Position numbers and translations under genes: made by a program. A model generated the notes under the pieces. The model did not search any database and was not told where the DNA came from. It was given only the letters and a program-made list of their open reading frames with translations. A stretch of DNA of 64,000 nucleotides from Mycolicibacterium mageritense (lineage in GTDB: Bacteria; Actinomycetota; Actinomycetes; Mycobacteriales; Mycobacteriaceae), in assembly GCF_010727475.1 (NCBI RefSeq), contig NZ_AP022567.1, forward strand, positions 1,550,001-1,614,000. Direction: 5' to 3'. Of this stretch, positions 24,377 to 33,358 are shown piece after piece (positions within the stretch are counted from its first letter, which is position 1; each line of letters begins with the position of its first letter).

Positions 24377-25713
24377 CGGATCTCTCCGAAGGTTTCGGCC
24401 AGGATGTCGAGGCCCTCGGCAAGCAGGTGGTCGGGCATCGACAGCGGCGGCAGGAAGCGCAGCACGTTGCCGTAGGTGCCACAGGTCAGCACCACGAGAC
24501 CTTTCGCATGCGCGGCGGCCGCGATGCGCTTGGTCAGGTCGGCGTCGGGTTCGACGGTGCCCGGCTTGACCAGTTCGATCGCGATCATCGCACCGCGGCC
24601 ACGGACGTCGCCGATACGCGGATCGTCAGCGGCCATCGCGGTGAGCCGGCCGATCATGGTCTCGCCGATCTGGGCCGCGCGGGCCACCAACTGCTCCCGC
24701 TCAATGGTGTCGATCACCGCGAGCGCCGCGGCGCACGCCAGCGGGTTGCCGCCGTACGTGCCGCCGAGCCCGCCGGCGTTCGGGGCGTCCATGATCTCGG
24801 CGCGGCCGGTGACGGCCGACAGCGGCAGACCACCGGCGATGCCCTTGGCGGTGACGATCAGATCGGGCACCACGTCCTCGTGCTCGCACGCGAACATCGC
24901 TCCGGTGCGGGCGAATCCGGTCTGCACCTCGTCGGCGACGAAGACCGCGCCGGCCTGGGTGCACCAGTTCTGCAGGTCACGCAGGAAGCCAGGGGCGGGG
25001 ACGATGAAGCCACCCTCGCCGTGGATCGGCTCGATGACGACGGCGGCGACGTTGTCCGCGCCGACCTGCTTCTCGATCAGGTCGATGGCCCGCGCGGCCG
25101 CGGCTGCGCCGTCGATCTCACCGTCGCGCAACGGGAACGACGTCGGCACCCGGTACACCTCACCGGCGAACGGCCCGAAACCGTGCTTGTACGGCTGGTT
25201 CTTGGCGGTCATCGCCATGGTCAGGTTGGTGCGGCCGTGGTAGGCGTGGTCGAACACCACGACGGCCTGGCGACGGGTGTGCGCGCGGGCGATCTTGACC
25301 GCGTTCTCGACGGCCTCGGCGCCGGAGTTGAACAGCACGGTGCGCTTGTCGTGATCGCCGGGCGTGATCCGGTTGAGTTCCTCGGCCACGCGCAGGTACC
25401 CCTCGTAGGGCGTCACCATGAAGCACGTATGGGTGAACGCCGCGACCTGCTGCGTGACCGCGTCGACCACGGCAGGCGCACTGTTGCCGACGGTGGTGAC
25501 GGCGATGCCGGAGCCGAAGTCGATCAGCTGGTTGCCGTCGACATCTGCCAGCACGCCGCCGGCTGCCGCGACGACGTACACAGGCAGCGTGGTTCCCACG
25601 CCGCGGGCGATCGCGGTGTCCTTGCGGGCCTGCATCTGCTGCGAGATCGGTCCGGGGATGGCGGTGACAAGTCGACGTTCCTGGGTGAGCGCCTCAAGCT
25701 CCGTGATGGTCAC
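24373..25713 (-). CDS. gabT: 4-aminobutyrate aminotransferase
   Basis: A 446-residue class III PLP aminotransferase that moves the amino group of GABA to 2-oxoglutarate, giving succinate semialdehyde and glutamate. The PLP lysine is Lys290 (LIVTAKGIAGGLPLSAV), the phosphate contacts are in FNSGAEAVENAVKIAR, and the Asp contact is in VADEVQTGF. Length and motifs match mycobacterial GabT. First gene of the operon and divergent from the PucR-type activator gene, with the 27-bp operator at 25787-25813 in between. Confidence 0.92.
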   Translation of the reverse strand: MTITELEALTQERRLVTAIPGPISQQMQARKDTAIARGVGTTLPVYVVAAAGGVLADVDGNQLIDFGSGIAVTTVGNSAPAVVDAVTQQVAAFTHTCFMVTPYEGYLRVAEELNRITPGDHDKRTVLFNSGAEAVENAVKIARAHTRRQAVVVFDHAYHGRTNLTMAMTAKNQPYKHGFGPFAGEVYRVPTSFPLRDGEIDGAAAAARAIDLIEKQVGADNVAAVVIEPIHGEGGFIVPAPGFLRDLQNWCTQAGAVFVADEVQTGFARTGAMFACEHEDVVPDLIVTAKGIAGGLPLSAVTGRAEIMDAPNAGGLGGTYGGNPLACAAALAVIDTIEREQLVARAAQIGETMIGRLTAMAADDPRIGDVRGRGAMIAIELVKPGTVEPDADLTKRIAAAAHAKGLVVLTCGTYGNVLRFLPPLSMPDHLLAEGLDILAETFGEIR

Positions 25714-25786
25714 GTGCTCCTCCTACTGCTTGCGGTATTGCTGACCCACGCTAGGGACGACGTGACGGCAATCGCAGGGCAGGAAT

Positions 25787-25813
25787 GCACAATCTCCATG
25801 TCGGAGACTGTGC
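25787..25813. promoter_or_regulatory. Palindromic operator between gabT and the PucR gene
   Basis: GCACAATCTCC (25787-25797) and GGAGACTGTGC (25803-25813) are inverted repeats matching at 10 of 11 positions around a 5-bp centre. The site ends 12 bp before the PucR start and 74 bp before the gabT start. This fits activation of gabT together with self-repression. Confidence 0.7.
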
Positions 25814-25825
25814 GAAACTGTCATC

Positions 25826-27289
25826 GTGGTCACCATCGAGACAGTGCTTGCCGTCGAGCCCCTCGGCCTTCACGGTCTCCACACGTGCGACCCGAAAGCG
25901 GTGGTCAGGTGGGTCGCGACCAGCGAACTGCCAGATCCGGCGCCCTTTCTGGAAGGCGGCGAGATCCTGCTGACCACAGGTCTGGAGACCGGGCAGTGGG
26001 ATGCCGAATGGGACGGCTACGTGCAGCGGCTGGCCGAGGCGAGGGTCTCGGCGATCGGCATGGCCGCGGGCTTGACACACGCCAAGACGCCCCCCGGCCT
26101 GGTCGCGGCCTGCCGTGCGCACGGGGTCAACGTGTTCGAGGTGCCGCGACAGACACCGTTCGTCGCGGTCAGTCGACACGTCGCGCAGTTGCTCGAAGAG
26201 CAGGAATCGACCGCCGCGCGCGAGACGCTCAAGACGCAGCGCCGCTTGATCTCGGCGGCGGCCCGGCCCGATCCCACCGCGGCCGTCATCACGGCGCTGG
26301 CTCAGGCCGTCAACGGCGCAGTGTGCCTCATGTCGCCCGATGGTCGCGTGCTCAGCGGACCCGTCGGCCCGCGCCGGGCCGACTTCCCGCTCGGCGAGGT
26401 CGCCGACGACGTCCGACGGCTGCAGGCCCACGGGTTGCGTTCGGCCGCAGTCCAGTCCCGCCCCGGTCTGTCAATTTCGGTGCACCCCATCGGCTTGCGG
26501 GGCAAGCCGTCGACCTACCTGGCGGCGATGGGCCCGATGCGGCTGTCCGACGGGCAGCGACACGCGGTCACCACGGCCGTCGCGGTACTCGGCCTGGTCG
26601 ACGAGCAGCACCGCAGCCGGGCCAGGACGCGCAGGCACCTGCGCAGCCGCGCGGTCGAGCTGATCGCCGGAAACGACGCCAGGACAGCGGAGTTGGTGCT
26701 CGAGGTGGACTGGCCGAGCGCGGCACTGCCGGAGCGGATCAGGATCCTGCGGGCGGCGGGCAGCGAGTCCGAACGGGACGACGCGATCGCGGCGCTGGAG
26801 CACCGCGACATCCTGGTCGGCACACACGCCGACGAGGTGTGCGCGGTCGTCCAACCGCAACAGGCCGAAGCCATGGCCGCGGTGGCGGTCGACGCCGGGC
26901 TACAGGTTGGAGTGGGCGACGCCGTGGCGCTGAGCGACGCCGCTTCCAGTTACCGAACGGCCGGGCTGGCACTCGCGCAGGCCACGCCGACCGCAGCACT
27001 CGTCGTGTGGGACCGGGTGATCAGCGACGGCCCACTCGGCCTCATCGACCCTACGCGAGCTCGAACGTTCGCCGAATCCTGGCTTCGCGACCTGGATTCC
27101 GAACAGCTGGACACGCTGCGCTGCTTCCTGCGCCACCACGGATCCCGGCTCAAGGTCGCCGAGGAACTCGGCCTGCACCGCAACACCGTGCGCAACCGAC
27201 TCGAAGCCATCGAGGCGGCGCTACCGGGTCAGCTCGACGATCCGCAGACCCGCGTCAGCGCCTGGATCGCCTTGCAGTCGCTCGACTGA
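25826..27289 (+). CDS. PucR-family transcriptional regulator of GABA catabolism
   Basis: A 487-residue PucR/CdaR-type regulator. The N-terminal PucR ligand domain (LLTTGLETGQWDAEW..., up to about 130) precedes a GGDEF-like central part. The C-terminal helix-turn-helix is in DTLRCFLRHHGSRLKVAEEL, then GLHRNTVRNRLEAIE. The start is GTG. It is divergent from gabT-gdh-gabD, and the 112-bp gap holds a strong palindrome, so it most likely activates the operon when GABA or succinate semialdehyde is present. It ends 1 bp before the convergent decarboxylase stop. Confidence 0.88.
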   Translation: MVTIETVLAVEPLGLHGLHTCDPKAVVRWVATSELPDPAPFLEGGEILLTTGLETGQWDAEWDGYVQRLAEARVSAIGMAAGLTHAKTPPGLVAACRAHGVNVFEVPRQTPFVAVSRHVAQLLEEQESTAARETLKTQRRLISAAARPDPTAAVITALAQAVNGAVCLMSPDGRVLSGPVGPRRADFPLGEVADDVRRLQAHGLRSAAVQSRPGLSISVHPIGLRGKPSTYLAAMGPMRLSDGQRHAVTTAVAVLGLVDEQHRSRARTRRHLRSRAVELIAGNDARTAELVLEVDWPSAALPERIRILRAAGSESERDDAIAALEHRDILVGTHADEVCAVVQPQQAEAMAAVAVDAGLQVGVGDAVALSDAASSYRTAGLALAQATPTAALVVWDRVISDGPLGLIDPTRARTFAESWLRDLDSEQLDTLRCFLRHHGSRLKVAEELGLHRNTVRNRLEAIEAALPGQLDDPQTRVSAWIALQSLD

Positions 27290-27290
27290 T

Positions 27291-30071
27291 TCACGAAAAG
27301 TCGTGCATCAGTTGGCCGCGCGGCAGTTCCGTGTCGGACGCTCCCAGCCGCGCCGCCGTGAGCCGGGCGACGGTCTCTTCGGTGAAGACCGACAGGCCCA
27401 GATCCGGGTTGTAACCGTGGATCTCTTTGACGTCGAGCTGAGCCAGGAAGTACAGGATCTGTTTCGAGATCACCTGGCCCGGCACCAGCACGGGGAAGCC
27501 GGGCGGATACGGCACCACGAACGTCGTCGACACCAGGGTCTTGCCCTCGGCGATCCGCCGGCCGGCCGCGCCAAGCGGGACGTACTCGCGGTCGGACTCC
27601 TCGTAGCCCGCGTAGAACGCCGACCGCATGTCCCCGAACGCGCTTGCGCCGTCGGGCCGGAACGCGATGTCGAATTCGCTGAAGTCGGGCAGCGGCGGCA
27701 GATCCTCGGTGATCTCCTCGATGCGCCGGGCCTGCAGCTCGCGGTCAGCCTTGCTGGCGGACTTGAACTTTCGGTCCAGATCGGTCGCGATGCGGCGCAA
27801 CGCGTCGAGCAGATAGTGCACGCTCGACCAGGTGACGCCGATGGTGAAGATCAGCAGCACGCTGTTGATCGAGGTCTTGTTGATCTGGATGCCGAACCGC
27901 TCCATCAGCACCTTCTCGCGGAAGTCGTAGCCGTTCATGCCGGTCTTGCCGATGAACAACGTCACCCGCGTCGGGTCGAGCACGAACTCGTCGGTCTTCC
28001 ACGCCTCGTTCCAGCCCTCCAAAGCACCTTGGCTGACCTGGCGGTACGACCGCACCTTGGAATCGCGGTACTCCTCGGGCACCAGGTCAGACTCGTCGAG
28101 GATCCGGAACCACTTGCTCACCAACGGGTCGATGCGCACGCGGTGGCGGAACACCAGCGACATGTTGTACGCGTAGCGGACCAGCTGGAAGCCCTCGAGG
28201 TCGACCTGGCGGCGGGCGAGGTCCAAAGACGCCAGCAACTGCTGGTTGGGCGAGGTCGAGGTGTGGGTCAAAAACGCCTCGCCGAACGCGTCGCGGTTCT
28301 TGGTGTTGAAGTCCTCGTCGCGAATGTGGATCATCGACGCCTGCCGCAGCGCCGAGAGCGACTTGTGGGTGGAATGCGTCGAGTACACCCGGATGCGGGC
28401 CTTGGCCGGGTCGGGCAGCAGCCGATGGTCGACCCACTGCTCGCGCGGCACATCCTTCATCGACTCGCGCCACGCGCGGTACTCAGCCGCGTACTCCCGC
28501 GACTCCAGCATGTTCTCCAGCCGTTCCGCGGAGATCATCGCGGTGCGCTGGCGCGACCACGGCACCGCGGTGGCGAACGCATACCACGCCTCGTCCCACA
28601 GGAAGCAGATGTCGGGCTTGATCGCGAGGATCTCCTCCATCACCCGCTGCGGGTTGTAGACCACGCCGTCGAATGTGCAGTTGGTCAACAACAGCATGCG
28701 CACCCGGTGCAGCTGCCCGGCCGCTTCGAGATCCAGCAACGCCTTCTTGATGGTGCGCAGCGACACCGCACCGTAGATCGCGAACGCTTCCAGGGGATAG
28801 GCGTCCAGATACAGCGGGCACGCCCCGGCCAGCACCAGGCCGTAATGGTGCGACTTGTGGCAGTTGCGGTCGATCAGCACGATGTCGCCGGGCCGCACGA
28901 GTGACTGCACGACGATCTTGTTCGCCGTCGACGTGCCGTTGGTGACGAAGTACGTCTGGTTCGAACCCCACGTCTTGGCGGCCTTGTCCATCGCCTTCTT
29001 CAGGTTGCCGTGCGGATCCAGCAGCGAATCCAAACCGCCCGAGGTCGACGACGTCTCGGCCATGAAGATGTTGCGGCCGTAGAACTCCCCCATGTCCTGC
29101 AACGACTTGGAGTTGAAGATGCTGGCGCCGCGGGCGACCGGCAACGCATGGAACTGCCCGACCGGCGACGCGGCATACAGCCGCAGCGCATCGAAGAACG
29201 GCGTCGCGAACCGGTTGCGCATCCCGGCCACCACCGTGCTGTACAGGTCGGTGGCGTCGTTGAGCCGGTAGAACGTGCGGTGATAGATGTCCGGTTCGTT
29301 CTCGCTCGGTGACGCGATCGACTCGTCGGTGACCAGATACCGGTCGATGTGGGGCCGCAGATCCCGGATCCACTCACCGCACTCCACCCAGTCGTGCGTG
29401 CGGTCGGTGGCCACGGTCAGGTCGTTGGCGCCCAGCAACCGCGCCATCACCGGCAGCCGGTCCTTGGCCCGCAACGGCAGATCGTGGCGGATGATCGCGG
29501 CCTGGATCTCACCGTTGAGCGCCACCGCGGTGATCGCGTCTTCGACGCTGGGCACCACCAAGAGTTCGAACTGCACGTCGTCGTCGGGACTGCGCAGCGC
29601 ACGCAGGTTCTCGGCCAGGCTCTCAGGCCCCGATGACGGTGAGTCGTCGGCGAGCAGCACGGTGTAGTACTGCTGGCGCTTGGCCCGCACCTCCAGTTCC
29701 TGCTCGGGCAGCGAGGCCGACGTGTCGAACAGCGCGGCCTGGTCGCCGTACTCGGACAGCAAACGCACCGCGAGTGAGACCTCGTCGCTGAGCAGTTCGG
29801 TGGCCAGATCGGCCAGGTATCCGCGAAAGTCCTCGACCTTGTCCGCACCCGGGTAGAGCCAGTACCGCTCGTAGGCGCCGAGGCGGTCGAGCAATCGTTT
29901 CGCGCGGGTGGCCACATGCCTGGTGTCCAGGCCGGCCCGGTGGATCGCCAGCAGTTGTCTGCACGCGTCATCGAGAAGGTTCCAGGTGTCGATCCGCGAA
30001 TACGACGGATTCGCGACGGCCGCCAATGAGGAGACCCGCAACCTTCTCTCACGTCCGCTTTCCCGCTCCAT
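27291..30071 (-). CDS. Ornithine/lysine/arginine-type PLP decarboxylase, large form
   Basis: A 926-residue decarboxylase similar to the large mycobacterial enzyme Rv2531c. An N-terminal receiver-like wing region (about 1-270) precedes the fold-type I PLP domain. The PLP lysine is Lys570 in STHSTHKSLSALRQ, with FVTNGTSTANKIVVQS for phosphate binding and FLWDEAWYAFA for the ring Asp. The C-terminal domain closes the active site. It would turn a basic amino acid into a diamine; which one is not visible. It converges with the PucR gene and is divergent from the Zur-box operon. Diamine breakdown can end in GABA, which would connect it to its neighbour, but this is inference. Confidence 0.9.
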   Translation of the reverse strand: MERESGRERRLRVSSLAAVANPSYSRIDTWNLLDDACRQLLAIHRAGLDTRHVATRAKRLLDRLGAYERYWLYPGADKVEDFRGYLADLATELLSDEVSLAVRLLSEYGDQAALFDTSASLPEQELEVRAKRQQYYTVLLADDSPSSGPESLAENLRALRSPDDDVQFELLVVPSVEDAITAVALNGEIQAAIIRHDLPLRAKDRLPVMARLLGANDLTVATDRTHDWVECGEWIRDLRPHIDRYLVTDESIASPSENEPDIYHRTFYRLNDATDLYSTVVAGMRNRFATPFFDALRLYAASPVGQFHALPVARGASIFNSKSLQDMGEFYGRNIFMAETSSTSGGLDSLLDPHGNLKKAMDKAAKTWGSNQTYFVTNGTSTANKIVVQSLVRPGDIVLIDRNCHKSHHYGLVLAGACPLYLDAYPLEAFAIYGAVSLRTIKKALLDLEAAGQLHRVRMLLLTNCTFDGVVYNPQRVMEEILAIKPDICFLWDEAWYAFATAVPWSRQRTAMISAERLENMLESREYAAEYRAWRESMKDVPREQWVDHRLLPDPAKARIRVYSTHSTHKSLSALRQASMIHIRDEDFNTKNRDAFGEAFLTHTSTSPNQQLLASLDLARRQVDLEGFQLVRYAYNMSLVFRHRVRIDPLVSKWFRILDESDLVPEEYRDSKVRSYRQVSQGALEGWNEAWKTDEFVLDPTRVTLFIGKTGMNGYDFREKVLMERFGIQINKTSINSVLLIFTIGVTWSSVHYLLDALRRIATDLDRKFKSASKADRELQARRIEEITEDLPPLPDFSEFDIAFRPDGASAFGDMRSAFYAGYEESDREYVPLGAAGRRIAEGKTLVSTTFVVPYPPGFPVLVPGQVISKQILYFLAQLDVKEIHGYNPDLGLSVFTEETVARLTAARLGASDTELPRGQLMHDFS

Positions 30072-30227
30072 GTTGCGATCCTCGTCCAGCGTCCGGCTCT
30101 TGCCACCGTTTCGCGGAAAACCGATGCAATAACGTGGCCGCGCCGATGGGGGCTACCGGCGCGTACGAGGTGGCTCGTCAAGCCGGTCACGGCGCGGGTG
30201 CAGTCCGCGATCAGCGTGATACCTTGT

Positions 30228-30242
30228 TGAAAATCATTTTCA
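30228..30242. promoter_or_regulatory. Zur (FurB) box
   Basis: TGAAAAT-C-ATTTTCA is a perfect palindrome matching the actinobacterial Zur consensus. It lies 15 bp before the start codon at 30257. When zinc is plentiful, Zur should repress the following operon; when zinc is scarce, the operon is expressed. Confidence 0.85.
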
Positions 30243-30256
30243 TTAAGGTGGTGTCC

Positions 30257-30568
30257 ATGCCCGGTTTGGTGAACCCCGGCGGCAGCACACGCTCAACCGC
30301 GCTGCCCAAGGCGACCCGCGAGCACATCGACAACCTCAAAACAGCCGTGCGGTCCGCTCTCGGAATCCCCGACCACACCACGGTGCTGGTCCAGCAGCTC
30401 GCGTGCACCGAACCGGGTTGCCCGCCGGTCGAAACGGTTGTCGCGGTCCTCTCCACCCCCAGAACAGTGTGGAAGCTGCCCAGCGCCACGCCCGACCTCA
30501 CCATCGCCGCGCTGCGGCGGGCGATCGAAGAACACCCGGAAGGACACGATCATGCCGACCACGACTGA
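30257..30568 (+). CDS. Small Zur-box-controlled protein with CxEPGCPP motif
   Basis: A 103-residue protein. The middle carries the cysteine pair in QQLACTEPGCPPVETVVAVL and the C-terminus ends in a His/Asp-rich tail (EEHPEGHDHADHD), both good metal ligands. I know no proven function. Homologues of this kind often precede COG0523 GTPases. The ATG at 30257 follows the Zur box; a GTG two codons earlier is possible. The gene overlaps the GTPase start by 17 bp, so the two are translationally coupled. A zinc carrier or acceptor role for the GTPase is a fair hypothesis. Confidence 0.75.
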   Translation: MPGLVNPGGSTRSTALPKATREHIDNLKTAVRSALGIPDHTTVLVQQLACTEPGCPPVETVVAVLSTPRTVWKLPSATPDLTIAALRRAIEEHPEGHDHADHD

Positions 30569-31547
30569 CGAACGGGTACCTGTCACCGTCATCACCGGAT
30601 TTCTCGGTGCAGGCAAGACCACCCTGGTCAACCGGATCCTCACCGAACAGCACGGTAGGCGGATCGCGGTGATAGAGAACGAGTTCGGGGAAGTCGGCAT
30701 CGACGACGCGCTCGTACTCGACGCCGAAGAAGAGATCTTCGAGATGAACAACGGCTGCATCTGCTGCACGGTGCGCGGCGACCTCATCCGCATCCTCGGC
30801 GCACTGATGCGTCGCCGGGATCGCTTCGACCACATCCTCATCGAGACCACGGGCCTGGCCGACCCCGCACCCGTCGCCCAGACGTTCTTCGTCGACGACG
30901 AGATCCGCGGGCAGCTTCGCCTCGACGCGATCGTGACCGTCGTCGATGCGGCACACGTGCTCGACCACCTCGACGAAATCAAGCCCGACGACGTCGAGAA
31001 CGAGGCCGTCGAGCAGGTGGCCTTCGCCGACCGGATGATCCTCAACAAGGTCGATCTCGTCAGCGCCGAGCGACTCGCCGCGGTCGAAACCCGCCTGCGC
31101 GGCATCAACTCCGGTGCCGACATCGTGCCTGCGCAGAACGCAAAGGTCGAGCTCGACCGCATCCTCGACGTCGGCGCATTCGATCTCCAGCGCGTGCTCA
31201 CCGACGATCCCGCGTTCCTCGAGCAGCAGGACCACCAGCACGACCAGACCGTGACCTCGGTCGGAATCGAACTCGACGGCGATGTCGACGTCGAGAAACT
31301 CAACTCGTGGCTCGGAGAACTGTTGGCCACCAAGGGAATCGACATCTTCCGCAGCAAGGGCATCCTCGCCCTGGCCGACCAACCGCGGCAGTACGTCTTC
31401 CAGGGCGTGCACATGCTGTTCGACGGCACCGAGGGCAGGCCCTGGCGGGACGGGGAAGCGCGCACCAACCGACTCGTCTTCATCGGACGCCACCTGGACA
31501 GAGCCGAACTCGAATCCGGCTTCCGAGCCTGCCTGGTGAACCAGTGA
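30552..31547 (+). CDS. COG0523 (CobW/Nha-type) GTPase, putative zinc chaperone
   Basis: A 331-residue G3E-family GTPase. Walker A is GFLGAGKTT (16-24). The metal motif is CICC (69-72) in MNNGCICCTVRGDL, and Walker B/guanine contacts are seen in HILIETTGLADP and MILNKVDL. A His-containing stretch (QDHQHDQ) and the CobW C-terminal domain follow. The family inserts or delivers metal using GTP. The Zur box points to zinc delivery in zinc starvation. The ATG at 30552 is chosen from overlap with the upstream gene and its homology start. The gene overlaps the next by GTGA. Confidence 0.9.
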   Translation: MPTTTDERVPVTVITGFLGAGKTTLVNRILTEQHGRRIAVIENEFGEVGIDDALVLDAEEEIFEMNNGCICCTVRGDLIRILGALMRRRDRFDHILIETTGLADPAPVAQTFFVDDEIRGQLRLDAIVTVVDAAHVLDHLDEIKPDDVENEAVEQVAFADRMILNKVDLVSAERLAAVETRLRGINSGADIVPAQNAKVELDRILDVGAFDLQRVLTDDPAFLEQQDHQHDQTVTSVGIELDGDVDVEKLNSWLGELLATKGIDIFRSKGILALADQPRQYVFQGVHMLFDGTEGRPWRDGEARTNRLVFIGRHLDRAELESGFRACLVNQ

Positions 31548-32551
31548 GCCGATCGGTACTGGCCGGCGACACCTGGCGGCTCAGCGTCGACGATGCGGTG
31601 GCCGCGTTGGCCGCGTCACCGCAGGGCCGGATCGCCGTCGCGGGTGCGGAGGGTTCGGTCACGATTCTGGCGGCCGACGGCATCGTCGAGTCCCGGCAGG
31701 AACTCTCGCTCGGATGCCTCACCGTGGCATGGTCACCGGCAGGTGACCGGCTCGCAGTCGGATCGGTTCACGGAGTGGACGTGCTCGACGCCCACGGCAG
31801 CGTCATCGGCGGACGGCACGGAGGCTGGTGCTCGTCGGTCGCGTGGAGTTTCGACGGAGCGCGGCTGGCCGCCGCGGTGGGCCGCACCGCGATCGTCCTC
31901 GACTCGCACGGCACGGAGCTTCTCTCTGCCGAGCGGGCCAGCACTGTGACCGGCGTGGCGTGGGTCAACCGCCGGGTGGCCAGCGCCGCCTACGGTGGCG
32001 TGCGCGTCCACCCTGTCGCGCGTGATTCGGCACCGGATGTGTTGCCGTTCAAGGGATCACTGCTCGCACTCGCCGTCAGCACCGACCGAAAGTGGGCTGC
32101 CAGCGGCAATCAAGATGCGACACTGCACGTCTGGCGGATCGGCCGGCGCGGCGAGGAGCTCGGCATGTCCGGGTATCCGACGAAGATCACCGCACTGGCC
32201 TTCTCGCCCGACTCGGCGCTGCTGGCCTCGGGCGGCGGCGAGGACGTCACGGTGTGGGATTTCACCGGCCGAGGCCCGCGGGGCAGCACACCGCGGATAC
32301 TGCGCGGTCATGACGACGCCGTCACCTCCATCGCGTGGTCGGCCCGCGGCGACCTGCTCGCTGCGACATCCGACGACGGCCGGGCAGCGGTGTGGTCGCC
32401 CCGCTCGGCAGTGCCGGGCCGGCCGCTCACCCCGACCGATTCGCTGAACCGGGACTCCCCGGCGACCGCCGTCACCTGGGACGCGGCGGGCCGACTGCTC
32501 GCGGGCTGGGCGGATGCCACGGTTGCGGCTCACGTGGTGGGCGGTGCCTGA
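31544..32551 (+). CDS. WD40 beta-propeller protein in the zinc operon
   Basis: A 335-residue protein made of about seven WD40-like blades, for example AWSPAGDRLAVGSVHGVDVLD-like repeats: WSFDGARLAAAV, STDRKWAASGNQDATLHVWR, SPDSALLASGGGEDVTVWDF and SARGDLLAATSDDGRAAVWS. No signal peptide or membrane segment is present, so it should be cytoplasmic and act as a binding scaffold. Its GTG start overlaps the stop of the GTPase gene, so the two are tightly coupled. A direct partner role with the GTPase is likely from this coupling but not proven. Confidence 0.85.
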   Translation: MSRSVLAGDTWRLSVDDAVAALAASPQGRIAVAGAEGSVTILAADGIVESRQELSLGCLTVAWSPAGDRLAVGSVHGVDVLDAHGSVIGGRHGGWCSSVAWSFDGARLAAAVGRTAIVLDSHGTELLSAERASTVTGVAWVNRRVASAAYGGVRVHPVARDSAPDVLPFKGSLLALAVSTDRKWAASGNQDATLHVWRIGRRGEELGMSGYPTKITALAFSPDSALLASGGGEDVTVWDFTGRGPRGSTPRILRGHDDAVTSIAWSARGDLLAATSDDGRAAVWSPRSAVPGRPLTPTDSLNRDSPATAVTWDAAGRLLAGWADATVAAHVVGGA

Positions 32552-32665
32552 GATGGCTCCGTCCGCAGACGCCGAAACCTGATCCGTCCGGGTGCGGCGG
32601 CGGTAGCGTTTGGCCATGTCCAAGGCCTGTAGCCGATCAGGATCGTTGCTCATGGGGCCGCTGTC

Positions 32666-33175
32666 ATGACAACGGCTGCCGCGGAGGCGCCCGTCGAGCA
32701 CGTTGTCGCCTTGCTCCGCGAACGCCTATACGGTGCCATCTCCTGCCTCGCGACGCTGGCGGTGCTCGCTCGGTACACCGACGAAAACACCAGTGCGTGG
32801 GCACGAATCCTCGACGTCGCGGTCGCCGCCGGCGGATTGTGGGCGGCCAGCCTACTGGCCGAGTTCGTCGCGCGACTGGGTGTCGAGGGCCGCGCCCCGC
32901 GGGGCCCCGCCGCATGGGGCATGTTGCGCTCGTCGGGCCAGATCCTCGAAGCGGCCGTCGGCCCCATCGTCATCCTGATCGTCAGCGCAATCGGTGTGCT
33001 CAAAACCCCCACGGCCGTCTGGCTTGCCATGTGGTTCCTGGTCATCGAGATGGCGCTGATCGCGTTCCTGGCGGTGCGCCGGACGAACCTGCGATGGTGG
33101 CAGCAGGCGCTGGCCGTGGTCGCCCTGTCAGCCCTCGGCGCCGCGGTGGTGGCGATCAAGATGATCGCGCACTAG
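32666..33175 (+). CDS. Hypothetical four-helix membrane protein
   Basis: A 169-residue protein with about four transmembrane segments (around 25-45, 50-70, 95-115 with VGPIVILIVSAIGVL, 118-135 with AMWFLVIEMALIAFLA, and a last one near 145-165). I do not recognise a function. It begins 114 bp after the WD40 gene and may be a separate unit. It converges with mmpL, and the gap carries two exact copies of a 42-bp repeat. Confidence 0.75.
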   Translation: MTTAAAEAPVEHVVALLRERLYGAISCLATLAVLARYTDENTSAWARILDVAVAAGGLWAASLLAEFVARLGVEGRAPRGPAAWGMLRSSGQILEAAVGPIVILIVSAIGVLKTPTAVWLAMWFLVIEMALIAFLAVRRTNLRWWQQALAVVALSALGAAVVAIKMIAH

Positions 33176-33202
33176 TCAAGCTTGCTCAGCCAGGCACAAG
33201 GC

Positions 33203-33244
33203 TGAAGATCCCAGCCACCCAGTGACTGCAAACTTCAACGTAAG
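33203..33244. repeat. Repeat family 3, direct copy A (42 bp)
   Basis: A 42-bp segment starting TGAAGATCCCAGCC and ending CTTCAACGTAAG is repeated exactly at 33295-33336. Its 35-bp core matches the palindrome at 21563-21597 at 27 positions. It forms an imperfect hairpin through TTGAAG/CTTCAA-type ends. Confidence 0.75.
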
Positions 33245-33294
33245 GGCGTGTCCCACACGGAATATCGGCGAAGCGGTCTGAACACTACTTAACT

Positions 33295-33336
33295 TGAAGA
33301 TCCCAGCCACCCAGTGACTGCAAACTTCAACGTAAG
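33295..33336. repeat. Repeat family 3, direct copy B (42 bp)
   Basis: Exact second copy of the segment at 33203-33244, 92 bp further on, ending 22 bp before the mmpL stop on the other strand. Preceded by CT, giving a full CTTGAAG...CTTCAA stem. Both copies lie between convergent genes, where a two-way transcription stop would be useful. Confidence 0.75.
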
Positions 33337-33358
33337 CACCTCGAAGCCCAGCGGCGGG

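Noticed and set aside
24427..27414. Very long open frame of 995 codons on the plus strand
   Set aside because: It lies antisense to gabT and across the PucR gene, with Arg/Gly/His-rich composition typical of shadow frames in high-GC DNA. The overlapped genes have clear family motifs.
33203..33336. The 42-bp direct repeats as ends of a small transposon
   Set aside because: Only about 50 bp lie between them, with no gene. They are related to an unpaired palindrome at 21562, so a repeat family is the better reading.
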